A stretch of 59,525 bases of DNA from positions 1 to 59,525 of IMG/VR virus record IMGVR_UViG_3300013126_002454; one strand, given 5' to 3'. Shown here piece by piece: positions 44,160 to 54,033 of the stretch. The position numbers and the translations under genes are program-made. How positions within the stretch are numbered: the first letter of the stretch is position 1; every line of letters starts with the position of its first letter. The notes under the pieces were generated by a model. That model did no database searches and was not told the origin of the DNA. It saw only the letters and a list, made by a program, of their open reading frames with translations. This stretch comes from a virus.

Positions 44160-44845
44160 TGGGCCTCCTGTGTTTTTAACCAGTCTAAATATTCTTGGGT
44201 GACAATGTTGCGTTTATGTCCACCTTTCCATTGTCCTGAATATCTGCATTTATGTCTTGATGCATACCAACCGTAGGGACGAAGTTCTACGTCGAGATTG
44301 TTCCATTTAAAAAGTCCTACTGATTGTGGACTACCTAATTGTCTGTGGATCTCAATCCACGCTGGACTGTCACCGTGCCACTCTTTATGAGTCATATCAA
44401 AGTGTTTGAATGATTCTTCAAAAATAGGTAGAGCAGATTTTTTTGCTAATCGCCATGCCGGTGTCATAGGCATAGGATCCTGACGGTATAACATACACAG
44501 GTCAGTGGTCAATGGAGGAAAAGGATTCAACATTCTAAAATCTGGTTCACAAAACCAATATATCGTAGTATCGTCTGCATCCCTTCTCATAAATTCTAAA
44601 AGACACTTTTCTCTGTTGTAAATTACTTCTTGTACGTTTTCTACATCATAGAAGTAATTTTCATCGCCCCAGCCTTCATGACCGGTCACTGTTATATGAA
44701 TCAATGAAACATTAAAACTATGAAGATTTTTTCTTAATTCTTCTATGAGGTGTTTGTAAATACCTTTACCGTGCCTTAGCCCGAAATGAGCATCGGCATG
44801 ATATAAAACTGCTTTCATTGCCGGATTAGATAATTTTTTATTCAT
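44156..44845 (-). CDS. hypothetical glycan-cassette protein, 229 aa
   Basis: KAVLYHADAHFGLRHGKGIY, then TIYWFCEPDFRMLNPFPPLT and YRQDPMPMTPAWRLAKKSAL. Layout hints at a GT-A-like fold (FCEPDFRM where a DxD-type loop could be) but no clear signature. Ends with WKGGHKRNIVTQEYLDWL. Four-base overlaps with both neighbours. Confidence 0.55.
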   Translation of the reverse strand: MNKKLSNPAMKAVLYHADAHFGLRHGKGIYKHLIEELRKNLHSFNVSLIHITVTGHEGWGDENYFYDVENVQEVIYNREKCLLEFMRRDADDTTIYWFCEPDFRMLNPFPPLTTDLCMLYRQDPMPMTPAWRLAKKSALPIFEESFKHFDMTHKEWHGDSPAWIEIHRQLGSPQSVGLFKWNNLDVELRPYGWYASRHKCRYSGQWKGGHKRNIVTQEYLDWLKTQEAQ

Positions 44846-45186
44846 TTTGTGTATCCTACGTTTTCTCTTTCTATGTCTTCGTGATCAAATTCTGCCCAAT
44901 ATAATTCGAATGCCACAGTATCTTCTAACGCCTCAAATTGGTGATATTCTCCAGGAGCCACCTTGGTGTACATACCATCCATTAATACCGTTTCGTCTAT
45001 CAGCTCGTAATTATTTTTCCATACTCTAATAACCAAGGCTCCTTTTTCTACAAAGAAACCGTTCCATTTAAATTTATGTCTGTGCTTAGAACAAACTCCA
45101 CCTTTTTTAATATCAATTCGGTGAAATTCTAAAACACCGTTGGCTTCTAATAATTCAGTTTGACCCCAAACTTTTCCTGCAATCAT
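44842..45186 (-). CDS. cupin-domain protein
   Basis: 114 residues from ATG 45186. KHRHKFKWNGFFVEKGALVI and PGEYHQFEALEDTVAFELYW are cupin motifs 1 and 2 with metal-binding His/Glu (HRH-x-E-type, then H). Similar to the phosphomannose-isomerase-type cupin at the end of the 56249 gene. Possible sugar isomerase or sensor. Confidence 0.72.
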   Translation of the reverse strand: MIAGKVWGQTELLEANGVLEFHRIDIKKGGVCSKHRHKFKWNGFFVEKGALVIRVWKNNYELIDETVLMDGMYTKVAPGEYHQFEALEDTVAFELYWAEFDHEDIERENVGYTK

Positions 45187-45791
45187 AATTTCTCCAATTG
45201 TATATCTCTTTGTTTTTTTGTAGCCCAAGAAACTATATAATCAAGTTTTGTAAACTCTACTATTAATTTATCTAATTTATTAACATGGCCAAATTCTTCT
45301 CGATATTCGAAGATTATTCTATCAATCTTAACAGTATTTTTAACATATTCAAGGACATCGGTTAGAATTATGTGTTCGTGTCCTTCGGTATCAATTTTCA
45401 GTTGAAAAATACTGCTGATATCGTATTTTTTAACTAATGATCCAAATGTTAATGTATTAACATCGACGGTTATTAGATCACTTTCTGTAATTTTATTTTC
45501 TCGTAGTAATTTTAAAATTAAAGGATGCTTCTCTCCTATTTTACTAGATCCCCCAACCCACGATTTAAATTTCTTGTTTTTTATTAATTGCGGATTTATA
45601 TATGTTATTTTTTTTGTGCTGTTTATTTCGTCTATTGCACAATTTTCTTTAACGATATTGATACTGGAAGGTAAATCATCTAAATATTCTTTAATAGGAT
45701 CTACCAGTATTATTTTTTCATTAGCTTTGAGAATATCAAGGCTAGTTTTAAAATTACAAGTTCCTATGTCAACATAATTATAAAACATCAA
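45183..45791 (-). CDS. FkbM-family methyltransferase
   Basis: 202 residues. YVDIGTCNFKTSLDILK SAM-binding start, VDPIKEYLDDLP, and SSIFQLKIDTEGHEHIILTD, the FkbM signature. Second FkbM gene of the cassette. Four-base overlap with the adjacent glycosyltransferase. Confidence 0.78.
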   Translation of the reverse strand: MMFYNYVDIGTCNFKTSLDILKANEKIILVDPIKEYLDDLPSSINIVKENCAIDEINSTKKITYINPQLIKNKKFKSWVGGSSKIGEKHPLILKLLRENKITESDLITVDVNTLTFGSLVKKYDISSIFQLKIDTEGHEHIILTDVLEYVKNTVKIDRIIFEYREEFGHVNKLDKLIVEFTKLDYIVSWATKKQRDIQLEKL

Positions 45792-46522
45792 ATAAGTTCC
45801 GTATCTATCTTTCTGCCACTTTGTGCGTTAAAGGATGAATTCGTAAATTTATTTTTACCTACATCGTGTATTAACCAGTGATTTCTAGAGTTTGATTTTC
45901 CAATTAGATCAACATTTGACCAAGCTACATTGCCAGCGGTTAATAAAGATGCCATCCATATTCCATCCCAGGGTTTGTTTATATCTAAAATTTTAAATTC
46001 TTCATACCCTTCTTTTATCCATGATGTAACTTTGTCAGTGTCTATATGATCGGTGTCGATCAGTATTGCTCCTGTTTCAATGTGATCTCCAACTTTTAAT
46101 TTTTCTAATTTACAAGCAATGCATTTTTTGTTAAGTTTTGTTAACCAATCTTCTGAAATCGTTGACATAGCCCTGACATCACTGTCTAGCCATAAAACAA
46201 ATCTTTCATTTTTGTTTTTTAATGCATCTAATAAGGCAAACATTTTAAAACTCCAACGAAGAGCTTTTTTATATCTATTAAGTTCTCTGCCTTCTAATCC
46301 TCTGGCTTGCTTTTTAACCTCATTGTGAAAATTTGTCCATTTTGAACATTTTTGTAAAAAGTCTACAACTTTAATTCTTCTAGGAAATATCGGCGAATGA
46401 CCTTCAGCATAATAAGTTATAGACCATTCTGCAGGAAAGAAATCATTCCACGTATTGATATTTTGTTTACCGAATAATTCGTACCCGTCATTGTGTAATG
46501 TAGTAATTACGTGTACTCTCAT
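45788..46522 (-). CDS. glycosyltransferase, GT-A fold
   Basis: 244 residues. VHVITTLHNDGYELFGKQNI, then RFVLWLDSDVRAMSTISED with the metal site LDSD, and IETGAILIDTDH. Related in outline to the gene at 51175-52017 (FAVITTFNQDGLTTYGQ opening and WMDADT site). Confidence 0.75.
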   Translation of the reverse strand: MRVHVITTLHNDGYELFGKQNINTWNDFFPAEWSITYYAEGHSPIFPRRIKVVDFLQKCSKWTNFHNEVKKQARGLEGRELNRYKKALRWSFKMFALLDALKNKNERFVLWLDSDVRAMSTISEDWLTKLNKKCIACKLEKLKVGDHIETGAILIDTDHIDTDKVTSWIKEGYEEFKILDINKPWDGIWMASLLTAGNVAWSNVDLIGKSNSRNHWLIHDVGKNKFTNSSFNAQSGRKIDTELI

Positions 46523-46758
46523 ACAGTGCCTTTTATTTTAAGAAAAAGAAATTCTTTGGCATGTACCCAACGATAATCGAAGATCGGTTCGCCCGGACCA
46601 GTTAACATTGAAGTACCTATGTAGGCTTTTCTTAACCACAAAGATTTATTAGTATAATAGCATTTTCTTGGCCATAAGCACAATTTTATTTCCCATCCTA
46701 TGCATCTTCTTTTAAATGCAGCGTCTGCGCTTTCGTACATGATGTTGTCTAATGGCAT
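46519..46758 (-). CDS. conserved T4-like protein, 79 aa
   Basis: LWPRKCYYTNKSLWLRKAYI, GTSMLTGPGEPIFDYRW: a conserved small protein of T4-like marine phages. Cys-x-y aromatic pattern, function unknown. Marks the return from the cassette to the core. Confidence 0.65.
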   Translation of the reverse strand: MPLDNIMYESADAAFKRRCIGWEIKLCLWPRKCYYTNKSLWLRKAYIGTSMLTGPGEPIFDYRWVHAKEFLFLKIKGTV

Positions 46759-47264
46759 TAAAATATTTTGTGTAATTGTAAAATTTCGCTTTGGCGACTA
46801 ACTTCTTTTACGAAGAAAACACATGGAGGTTTCTCTTCAGTGTGCAGCGGTACGGTTAATAGTTGACCGTTTTTCATTTTAGGAAAATACCATCTAACGT
46901 CTTGATATATGTTAACGATTTCGATAGGCATAAATTCTGCTTTAAACCCGCTAATAGGATTAAAAATAAATGCATCAAATCCTCTTTCATTTATTGATGT
47001 CAAAGGCAAGACTTCTGGATCTAATCCGCATTCTTTATCTCCTACTATCATACACCAATCTAATGGCATTTGTATTTCATATCCGCCTATGTTTAATAAT
47101 ATTGCCGGACTGTTGAAGGATTCTAAAAAAATCAAAGGCATAAAGTAAAAGTCAGGATCTTGGGGATTAGAATTATCTAAAACACTGAATCTTGTATCTT
47201 CATCTACTTCGTCAGGCAGTTCGTTTAGATCGAATGCCATGTTGTTTAATGTTAAAATTCTCAT
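46758..47264 (-). CDS. conserved T4-like protein, 168 aa
   Basis: FMPLIFLESFNSPAILLNIG, GYEIQMPLDWCMIVGDKECG, VLPLTSINERGFDAFIFNPI: beta-rich conserved protein of T4-like marine phages usually next to uvsW. No enzyme motif recognised. Overlaps the uvsW stop by four bases. Confidence 0.7.
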   Translation of the reverse strand: MRILTLNNMAFDLNELPDEVDEDTRFSVLDNSNPQDPDFYFMPLIFLESFNSPAILLNIGGYEIQMPLDWCMIVGDKECGLDPEVLPLTSINERGFDAFIFNPISGFKAEFMPIEIVNIYQDVRWYFPKMKNGQLLTVPLHTEEKPPCVFFVKEVSRQSEILQLHKIF

Positions 47265-48715
47265 ATTTTCACCTTGGTTATTGTAAAAGGATATTTGGCT
47301 TCTTTATAAAATTTCTTTCTCTCTGTAAGATGCCTCTTAGCATACTTGCAGGTGCTTGTTATATCCCAGATTTGGACGAAGTCTTTGTCTTCTGCTTTTC
47401 TAATGCCTCTCCCAATAGATTGTATAACCCTGACAAAGCTTTTTCCGGGTTCAATAAGAACCAAATTAAAAATCCTTGGAATATTAATACCCACAGCGGC
47501 CACACCATAAGTCGCCACAATAATCTTATCATCACTAGTTTTAATTTCGTCATATTCTTCTTTCCTATCATCTAGTTTTACAGCGCCCGAAATAAAAACG
47601 GCGTCCTTTATTTTTTTAATCAGCTTATTGCCGGTTTCAATTCTGTTCACTAATACTAGTGTGTTCCCAGTCTCTGTTATTTTTGTAATGTAGTTAGAAA
47701 TCCAATCTAATCTATTTTCGTTGCTAACTAACCACGTGTATTCTTCTCGATAATTTCTAAAAACTTCTATGTCTTGTGTTTGTAAAATTTGAATATCTAG
47801 TTTAGCTAATACATCTTTTTGTTGTAAATCGTGAGCAGTAATTTGATTAATTACCGGCCCTATACTAGCCAATAAGCCATAATATTCCCATTTTTCTTTT
47901 GGTATGGTTCCGGTGAGTCCCCAACGAATAGAACAATTTTTAAAATTTTGTGTTAACAATTTTGTTAAGACATCTGCTTTGGCTTGATGGACTTCGTCTA
48001 CTATGACAGCTACTACACCCTCACAAAATTCTGCTAGCGTTAATGTATCATTGTCGTAGCTTTTTTTATCTAAAACATTTAAACTTTGCCATGTGCAGAT
48101 AGTATGTGTTTTGTTTAGTTCTTTCCGATCACCGAAATAAACGCCTACATCTAATCCTAAATTTTTATAATCTTCTTCTGTTTGAACGACTAGACTTTTG
48201 TTAGGAACAATGACCATAGTTCTGCCATATGGTTCACAAAGATGACTGAGTGTTGCAGTTGTTATGGTTTTACCTGCTCCGGTAGCTACTTCTTGCAATG
48301 CTTGAGGATTATTCAAGAACTTATTAATGACCTCGTATTGATAATCTCTTAATACAATTGGTTGTCCTTGCATTGGATGTCCTGTTGGCCACGTTTTTTC
48401 TTGATCACTCCAGTAAGATTCGTTGATTTCAGGGAAACTAAATGAGTTATGATTACGTAAATCTTGTATTTCTATATCATATCCATCATCTTCAATCACA
48501 GGAAGTATAGTATCTAAGTGAGCCAGATATCCAGTGCCACCTATGCCGAAGTATGTTTTTGTTCCGTCCCATCTACCTAACTTATATGCTGGCATGTGTC
48601 TAGCGTATGGTAAATCAAATTTAAGTTTATTAGCAATTTTTCGTCTAGTTTCAACGGCTAGCCCTTCAAACTTTATATTAACTTCGTCTTTTATTATTAA
48701 TTTACAATTCGACAA
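47261..48715 (-). CDS. uvsW: UvsW helicase
   Basis: 484 residues, superfamily 2 helicase. N-terminal RNA/DNA-binding domain, then YQYEVINKFLNN (Q-like), Walker A EVATGAGKTITTATL near residue 145, Walker B VVAVIVDEVHQAKA near 235, motif III IRWGLTGTIPKE. C-terminal NTLVLVNRIETG and VIQSIGRGIRKAEDKDFVQI. Length matches T4 UvsW (502 aa), which unwinds branched DNA and R-loops and shifts origin to recombination-dependent replication. Confidence 0.93.
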   Translation of the reverse strand: MSNCKLIIKDEVNIKFEGLAVETRRKIANKLKFDLPYARHMPAYKLGRWDGTKTYFGIGGTGYLAHLDTILPVIEDDGYDIEIQDLRNHNSFSFPEINESYWSDQEKTWPTGHPMQGQPIVLRDYQYEVINKFLNNPQALQEVATGAGKTITTATLSHLCEPYGRTMVIVPNKSLVVQTEEDYKNLGLDVGVYFGDRKELNKTHTICTWQSLNVLDKKSYDNDTLTLAEFCEGVVAVIVDEVHQAKADVLTKLLTQNFKNCSIRWGLTGTIPKEKWEYYGLLASIGPVINQITAHDLQQKDVLAKLDIQILQTQDIEVFRNYREEYTWLVSNENRLDWISNYITKITETGNTLVLVNRIETGNKLIKKIKDAVFISGAVKLDDRKEEYDEIKTSDDKIIVATYGVAAVGINIPRIFNLVLIEPGKSFVRVIQSIGRGIRKAEDKDFVQIWDITSTCKYAKRHLTERKKFYKEAKYPFTITKVKI

Positions 48716-49889
48716 TCTTATGTCCTCTCTGTTCCGTAGGTTTTGTATCTCCCAGATATATCACACAAGGATGACCATTAAGATAGTCTTTAGTAAGATT
48801 ATTTGCGGGAGGATAAACATTGTTAGTAATTAATAGTTTAACATGTTCTTCATGTTTAAACAACCATTTTGCTGGTTTGGCTTCAAAAATTAATATCCTA
48901 CCATTTTCGACACTGCCTCCGACACCAGCCAGACGAATCCATTCATTTAATCCTAAGTTTGTTTCTTTAGATTCTCTAAAACAAACTTTTATCTCTTCTC
49001 TAGATACAGAGAATTTATCGGCTGATTGTACGAAATATTTAAGCCAATCTAATATGTTTAGAGTTCGATCTAATATAATACAAACTTTTCCTGTGATTTG
49101 TTTATATAGAGAAAAAAATGTTTCATGAGACTTGATCCAAAAAGTGGTATTTCCGCTGGATATTAATTTTTCGATGGATGTTTGAGGAATGATGTCCAGC
49201 GGATATCCCATTGATTTAGCAAGTAAAGCATCGTCTATGACATAACCACTTCGATTAGATTCAAAAAAATTATATGCATCTGGATTAGCGTTGATGAGGC
49301 AGATTTTAGAATCTATTATTTCAGACCTTGGGCTAAAATTTTCAGATTCTTGCCAAATTTCTTCGACGGTGGATAGTGCATCGAGAAAGGAATCGTCTAT
49401 TGTAAATGCGTGTTTATTAGCAAATTCAAAAATAGATATCAAATTATAATCATAAAAACTTAGTCTTCGTACTTTGCTCTCAAAATCCCAATAATTATTT
49501 TTCCCTGTATAATCGAATCGTGCAATTATTTCTTGTTCAAACTCTTTTTTCAGTTGATATGGAAATTTTAGACAAATTTCTAAATCACCGTCTTTTGTTT
49601 CTATATAAAGTTTTTTGGATAGGTCTAAAACTCTAAATTCTTGATCCCATCTAAAATTATTTAAAACGTCGGTGTAATCAAATCCTGCTTGAAGGCATAC
49701 ATTTTTATATTTTTCTAATAATTTTTCTATATAGTTGGCCTGATTTCTAGTTAACTGATCTTTATTATATACTTTTGTAAAAAAACTTGTCAAAGGAGAC
49801 CAGTCGTGCGGCTGTATATTGATTTTTCCATTATCAACTAAATCATAAAATATTAAAAAGATTTCTTCTGCAGAAAGAGATGATATCAT
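48702..49889 (-). CDS. hypothetical protein next to uvsW, 395 aa
   Basis: Not recognised with certainty. Segment FPYQLKKEFEQEIIARFDYT and NNYWDFESKVRRLSFYD reads like the HARP-type motif (pinch of a replication-fork-binding domain: Y, W, basic residues). Its position before uvsW suggests a helicase partner. The C-terminal 200 residues have alternating strands and helices without a Walker motif. Overlaps uvsW by 14 bases. Confidence 0.55.
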   Translation of the reverse strand: MISSLSAEEIFLIFYDLVDNGKINIQPHDWSPLTSFFTKVYNKDQLTRNQANYIEKLLEKYKNVCLQAGFDYTDVLNNFRWDQEFRVLDLSKKLYIETKDGDLEICLKFPYQLKKEFEQEIIARFDYTGKNNYWDFESKVRRLSFYDYNLISIFEFANKHAFTIDDSFLDALSTVEEIWQESENFSPRSEIIDSKICLINANPDAYNFFESNRSGYVIDDALLAKSMGYPLDIIPQTSIEKLISSGNTTFWIKSHETFFSLYKQITGKVCIILDRTLNILDWLKYFVQSADKFSVSREEIKVCFRESKETNLGLNEWIRLAGVGGSVENGRILIFEAKPAKWLFKHEEHVKLLITNNVYPPANNLTKDYLNGHPCVIYLGDTKPTEQRGHKIVEL

Positions 49890-49920
49890 GCTACTATTTT
49901 ATAGCAATGTAAGATAAAAG

Positions 49921-50745
49921 TCAAGAAAATAATCTGATTAACGGAACACCTTTAGAAATTTCTTCTATGGTGTATTCGGTATGACACAGTTTAAGGAACC
50001 AGTCTTGTCTATCAGGCACATACGGATTATCTAATTCATTCCACGTCATAGACATTGGATAAGCCAAACTAGACATATCTGTAAGTACAGGAACACCTTT
50101 TATAGATGCTTGAACAGCTGGACCACTATTATGATTAATAACACAATGATAATTATAGTTAATATCAAAATCATCGTAGGTGTTAGCAATTTTTTTGGGT
50201 TTTTCTACTAAAATATTTGGTATGGCGCAAGGAAACGGGGATCTTGGATGTGGTCTAATTATAATTCTTCGATGTGTATAGTTTTTTATTTTTGTAATTA
50301 TGTCTTCACACCATACTCTGGCTGGAGGCATCCCGTCCCACTGTAAACTTTCCTGGTGTTGACAGGCAATGAGTATTTCTCCTCGACGCTTTTGCGGTAG
50401 CGGCATAAGACTTACTCCTAGCCTATGTGGTCTATCCGGATCTAGATCGAAGGAATTAGCGAAGTTTCCGAGATTATTGATATGGTCCAATGAAATTCTC
50501 CAAGTAATCCCCCTTCGCAAGTTTCCTACTTCGATAATACAAATTTGTCTACCCTCATTTTTAGCTTTTAAATAGACAGATTTATTATTTTTCATCCTAC
50601 CAGACCATAGAACAGACCAAATAACAGAAACTTCTTCATTGTCATTGACTGTTTCGTGCCCAAGATGGCGCATCCCTTGTTCGAAAGCATCAAAGATCGG
50701 ACCGCTATTAAGAGCACCGTATTCGCGATAAAGTTTGAAACGCAT
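49921..50745 (-). CDS. GT-B-like capsule/Kdo-transferase-family protein (paralogue 1)
   Basis: 274 residues. RRIIIRPHPRSPFPCAIPN, then NYHCVINHNSGPAVQASIKGVPV and NPYVPDRQDWFLKLCHTEYT: the HP and NSGPAVxA-x-GVPV motifs resemble capsule polysaccharide GT-B transferases (KpsC-like). Ends with EISKGVPLIR. Weakly but clearly related to the four genes at 52014-55584. Substrate unknown. Confidence 0.6.
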   Translation of the reverse strand: MRFKLYREYGALNSGPIFDAFEQGMRHLGHETVNDNEEVSVIWSVLWSGRMKNNKSVYLKAKNEGRQICIIEVGNLRRGITWRISLDHINNLGNFANSFDLDPDRPHRLGVSLMPLPQKRRGEILIACQHQESLQWDGMPPARVWCEDIITKIKNYTHRRIIIRPHPRSPFPCAIPNILVEKPKKIANTYDDFDINYNYHCVINHNSGPAVQASIKGVPVLTDMSSLAYPMSMTWNELDNPYVPDRQDWFLKLCHTEYTIEEISKGVPLIRLFS

Positions 50746-50751
50746 TTTTAT

Positions 50752-50759
50752 AATAAATA
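50752..50759 (+). promoter_or_regulatory. possible late promoter AATAAATA
   Basis: AATAAATA 20 bases before ATG 50780, matching NATAAATA. A possible minus-strand partner ATTAAATA is at 50767-50774, so the divergent genes may share a late promoter pair. Confidence 0.4.
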
Positions 50760-50779
50760 ATATACGTATTTAATGAATT

Positions 50780-51178
50780 ATGTCAAAATTCGAAAAAAGA
50801 TTAAGAAAAATTTCGCATTCTACCAATAATTGTATAATTTTAGGCACGGCTTTTGGTTATCTGGAACAGATTCTTAAAAATTACAAAACAATTTTTGTAT
50901 TAGGCGAACCAATGCCCACAATAAAGGCGAAAAATTTGATTTATAAAGAAGAATTTGTTGATCTAACCAGTTTTACCGAAATCGGTAGTATCTTTATCGA
51001 CCTTGAAAAACTAAATCATCTAGATGAAATAAAAATAATATGGCAAAGAAATGAATCAAAGGTGTTTGTACAAGGAAATGATTGTATAGAAAGGAATTTT
51101 AGTAAGCCTTTTTATGATACAGGGTGGGGTTGCACAAGTTTACAAGGGTTTTTTCATGTATGGGAAAAAATAAAATGA
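50780..51178 (+). CDS. hypothetical glycan-cassette protein, 132 aa
   Basis: NCIILGTAFGYLEQILKNYK, IFVLGEPMPTIKAKNLIYKE and RNESKVFVQGNDCIERNF: alpha/beta Rossmann-like strands. The ending PFYDTGWGCTSLQGFFHVWE is distinctive. ATGA overlap with the next gene. Function unknown. Confidence 0.55.
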   Translation: MSKFEKRLRKISHSTNNCIILGTAFGYLEQILKNYKTIFVLGEPMPTIKAKNLIYKEEFVDLTSFTEIGSIFIDLEKLNHLDEIKIIWQRNESKVFVQGNDCIERNFSKPFYDTGWGCTSLQGFFHVWEKIK

Positions 51179-52017
51179 AATTCGCAGTAATAACTACTTT
51201 CAATCAAGATGGGTTGACCACGTACGGTCAGCGCATGATAGATTCTTACATCAAGAATTGGCCTAAAGAAGTAAAACTATACGTATATCCGGAGAAATGC
51301 ACACCGATCATATCCGATGCTTCGAATATCTCAGTAATTAATTTAGAATCAGTCAATGAATTAATGAATTTTAAAGAAAAATGGAAAAATGTTCCTAAAG
51401 CCAATGGCGATGTTAGCAACGACCCGGTTCGTAGTAAAAGAAAAGATGCCGGAAAGGGATTTAAATGGCACGCTATTAGATTTGCTCATAAAGTTTATGC
51501 AATATTCCATTGCGCCAAGGAAACCGACGCAGATATTTTAATTTGGATGGACGCAGATACGGTATGTCATAGTTCTATTTCGATTTCGGACATCGAAAAA
51601 ATGATTCCGGGAAATAAAGATTTGTGTTTTTTAGGAAGAAAAGGAAAATATTCCGAATGCGGGTTATATTCTTTGAATTTGAGATCTGAACAGACTAAAA
51701 TGTTCTTGATGGAATTCCAAAGAATGTACGATAAGGCCGAAGCTGGCATATTTCAGCTAGAGGAGTGGCACGATAGCTTTGTGTTTGATGCTGTTCGTAA
51801 GAAATTTCCATTTTTAAAACAATTAGACTGGGCAGAACATCTAAATGATTTGAGACCTGCTTCTGGAAACAGTAAAGGTGAAGGACATCCGTTGATCAAC
51901 AGCGATTGGGGTGCATGGCTCGATCACCTAAAAGGATCTAGAAAAAATTTAGGAAGAAGTAAACGAGAAGATTTGAAAATACAACGAAAAGAACCTTATT
52001 GGCAACAATTCATCTAA
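51175..52017 (+). CDS. glycosyltransferase, GT-A fold
   Basis: 280 residues from ATG 51175 (overlaps the previous stop). FAVITTFNQDGLTTYGQRMI, ILIWMDADTVCHSS with the metal site MDAD, FLGRKGKYSECGLYSLNLRS. Converges with the minus-strand GT-B-like gene by four bases. Donor unknown. Confidence 0.75.
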   Translation: MKFAVITTFNQDGLTTYGQRMIDSYIKNWPKEVKLYVYPEKCTPIISDASNISVINLESVNELMNFKEKWKNVPKANGDVSNDPVRSKRKDAGKGFKWHAIRFAHKVYAIFHCAKETDADILIWMDADTVCHSSISISDIEKMIPGNKDLCFLGRKGKYSECGLYSLNLRSEQTKMFLMEFQRMYDKAEAGIFQLEEWHDSFVFDAVRKKFPFLKQLDWAEHLNDLRPASGNSKGEGHPLINSDWGAWLDHLKGSRKNLGRSKREDLKIQRKEPYWQQFI

Positions 52018-52940
52018 ATATATTTTCTAAAAAAATTCCACGCTTCACCAGATTTCAATTCATTGAAGTCCCAGTGGCACATTGATAATCTCTCTATCCA
52101 ATTTTGTCTATCCGGCATCGATGGTGATTCTAATAATCTTAGTTCTGTATTAGATATTCCATATGTCTGACTATATTGCGGGGTAGGATCAGTTAAAAAC
52201 ACCGGTACTCCTTCAATAAGGCTAGCCACACTAGGGCTACTGTTATAAACTATAGTTGCCCATGCTCCTGTTAAATCATCTATCAATCTTTCATTTTTAC
52301 TTACGCTTACATTTTTAAAGTTTGTTTGTAAAATAGCTTTTGTTTTTTTATCGCCTGGATGTGCTCGTACAATAATGTGTCTTTTTTTAGAAAATTGCCT
52401 TACTTGATTGATAGTTTGATTCATCCATTCGATCACATTGAAACCTCTCATACTCCACCCACCATTTCTTTGAAGACAGATTAATATGTGTTCTCCATGT
52501 GTTCTATAAGGTTTAAGAGATATGTTTAAATTTTTGCTAATTTTAGTCCATCTGCTAGGATCTACATCTTTATCAAAATAAAATCCTGTAGTTGGGAATA
52601 CTCCGTCGAAACTATATCTAAGATACGTTTTTGTATTACCCGGATCTGCATAAAGAAATAAATTACTATCAACAATTAAAGATCGTTTATTATTTTTTTT
52701 CTGTAGTTCTATAGCGGATCTACGTAATTTAAGATGAGGAAGATCTTTTCCCTTATCGTGAACAAATCCTTGTATCAACGCTACATCACACGGAATAGCG
52801 GTCATATCTTTATGCGATATGCCAATATCTCCTGTTATATTAACTCCAGATATAAAATTATCTAATATTGCTGGTTTTTCTAAATTTTTATTTCCAGGAG
52901 GTATTCCAGCATAATAGGCAACTGCGGTATACTTAGACAT
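52014..52940 (-). CDS. GT-B-like capsule/Kdo-transferase-family protein (paralogue 2)
   Basis: 308 residues. RHIIVRAHPGDKKTKAILQT (HP motif), WATIVYNSSPSVASLIEGVP (acceptor/donor Ser motif), then SPSMPDRQNWIERLSMCHWD and ELKSGEAWNFF. Same domain plan as its neighbours. Overlaps the next gene by eight bases. Confidence 0.65.
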   Translation of the reverse strand: MSKYTAVAYYAGIPPGNKNLEKPAILDNFISGVNITGDIGISHKDMTAIPCDVALIQGFVHDKGKDLPHLKLRRSAIELQKKNNKRSLIVDSNLFLYADPGNTKTYLRYSFDGVFPTTGFYFDKDVDPSRWTKISKNLNISLKPYRTHGEHILICLQRNGGWSMRGFNVIEWMNQTINQVRQFSKKRHIIVRAHPGDKKTKAILQTNFKNVSVSKNERLIDDLTGAWATIVYNSSPSVASLIEGVPVFLTDPTPQYSQTYGISNTELRLLESPSMPDRQNWIERLSMCHWDFNELKSGEAWNFFRKYI

Positions 52941-54033
52941 GATATTCTTTTACTATTCTTGCCGCCTTGCCTGACAGTAATTCATCATAAGTAAACTGGC
53001 TATAACTTAACATCGCTAACCAGGAAGCTAAAGATCCAGTATATAAATTATTAATTTCTGAAATTTTATTTTTTGAGACTGGATTAGAAATGTGTCTATC
53101 TAAAGTTATAGTTGGGATTCCTGCCCATATCGATTCTGTAGCTGCGTTTGAATTTATTGATACAACGCAATAATAGTCTTCATCTAATAAATGTTTGTAG
53201 AGAGGAGATCTTTGTTTCTTTGGAGTTTTTTCTCTAAAAATAATCTTTTTATTTGTATACTGCTCTAATTCTTTCTCTAAATTATATTTCCATTCTTGAA
53301 TATTAATCTTAAATATTTTAGCAGCAAATTCCCCCGGCTCGATTATAAGTATTTTATCTCCAGAGGTTCTCCATTTATTCGGATATGTGTTAAAAATTCC
53401 TAATCTGTCTACAGGAGCTTCAAATAAATTTCCGGTATGTAAATGATTCCGAACTAATCTATGCCATTTTTTATTTGGTTCGATAAAATTTGTATATCCG
53501 CTGTCTATAAACCAAAACGGAAAATTTCCTTCGAGTTTATCAACTAAAAATGATTCATTGCCCACCGTGTTTCTTAACAAACAATTAGTTTTTATATCGT
53601 TAAAATTTTTTCTACGTACTAAAACGCTAGTTGGATCAATATGCAATCCTGTAGATTTTATAAACCCTTCTAAATCGCTATTTTTATAATATTCTAGAAC
53701 TTTATCTTCTCCTATTTTTTCTAGAATGAAATCTGTATGCTTATGAATATTTAAATAATATTTTTTTCTATATATATCAACAGTTTCTTTAACTTTGTTT
53801 GTATACGTTCTTAAATCTTTACTTACAGCATGATGAATTTTATCTTGCAGTTTGTCAGAAAGTACTAAAATATCATCGCCCTTGCCTATTTTTTTTTCTT
53901 TCTTTAAAAGAAACCAGCTGATCACTGATTCTAAATGTTCGTCTTTTATCTCAATATCTTTAATTAAATCTTTAAGATTTAAAACTGATGAAAGATAATT
54001 TGCTATCTCTTTATCGTTAAGCAGTAGTTTCAT
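52933..54033 (-). CDS. GT-B-like capsule/Kdo-transferase-family protein (paralogue 3)
   Basis: 366 residues; an extra N-terminal helical region of about 110 residues is followed by WFIDSGYTNF, KKWHRLVRNHLHTG, NKKIIFREKTPKKQRS and VVSINSNAATESIWAGIPTI, then SQFTYDELLSGKAARIV. Closest to paralogues 4 and 5, sharing the DSGY...KWHR..RN.L motif. Overlaps the next gene by 17 bases. Confidence 0.65.
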   Translation of the reverse strand: MKLLLNDKEIANYLSSVLNLKDLIKDIEIKDEHLESVISWFLLKKEKKIGKGDDILVLSDKLQDKIHHAVSKDLRTYTNKVKETVDIYRKKYYLNIHKHTDFILEKIGEDKVLEYYKNSDLEGFIKSTGLHIDPTSVLVRRKNFNDIKTNCLLRNTVGNESFLVDKLEGNFPFWFIDSGYTNFIEPNKKWHRLVRNHLHTGNLFEAPVDRLGIFNTYPNKWRTSGDKILIIEPGEFAAKIFKINIQEWKYNLEKELEQYTNKKIIFREKTPKKQRSPLYKHLLDEDYYCVVSINSNAATESIWAGIPTITLDRHISNPVSKNKISEINNLYTGSLASWLAMLSYSQFTYDELLSGKAARIVKEYHV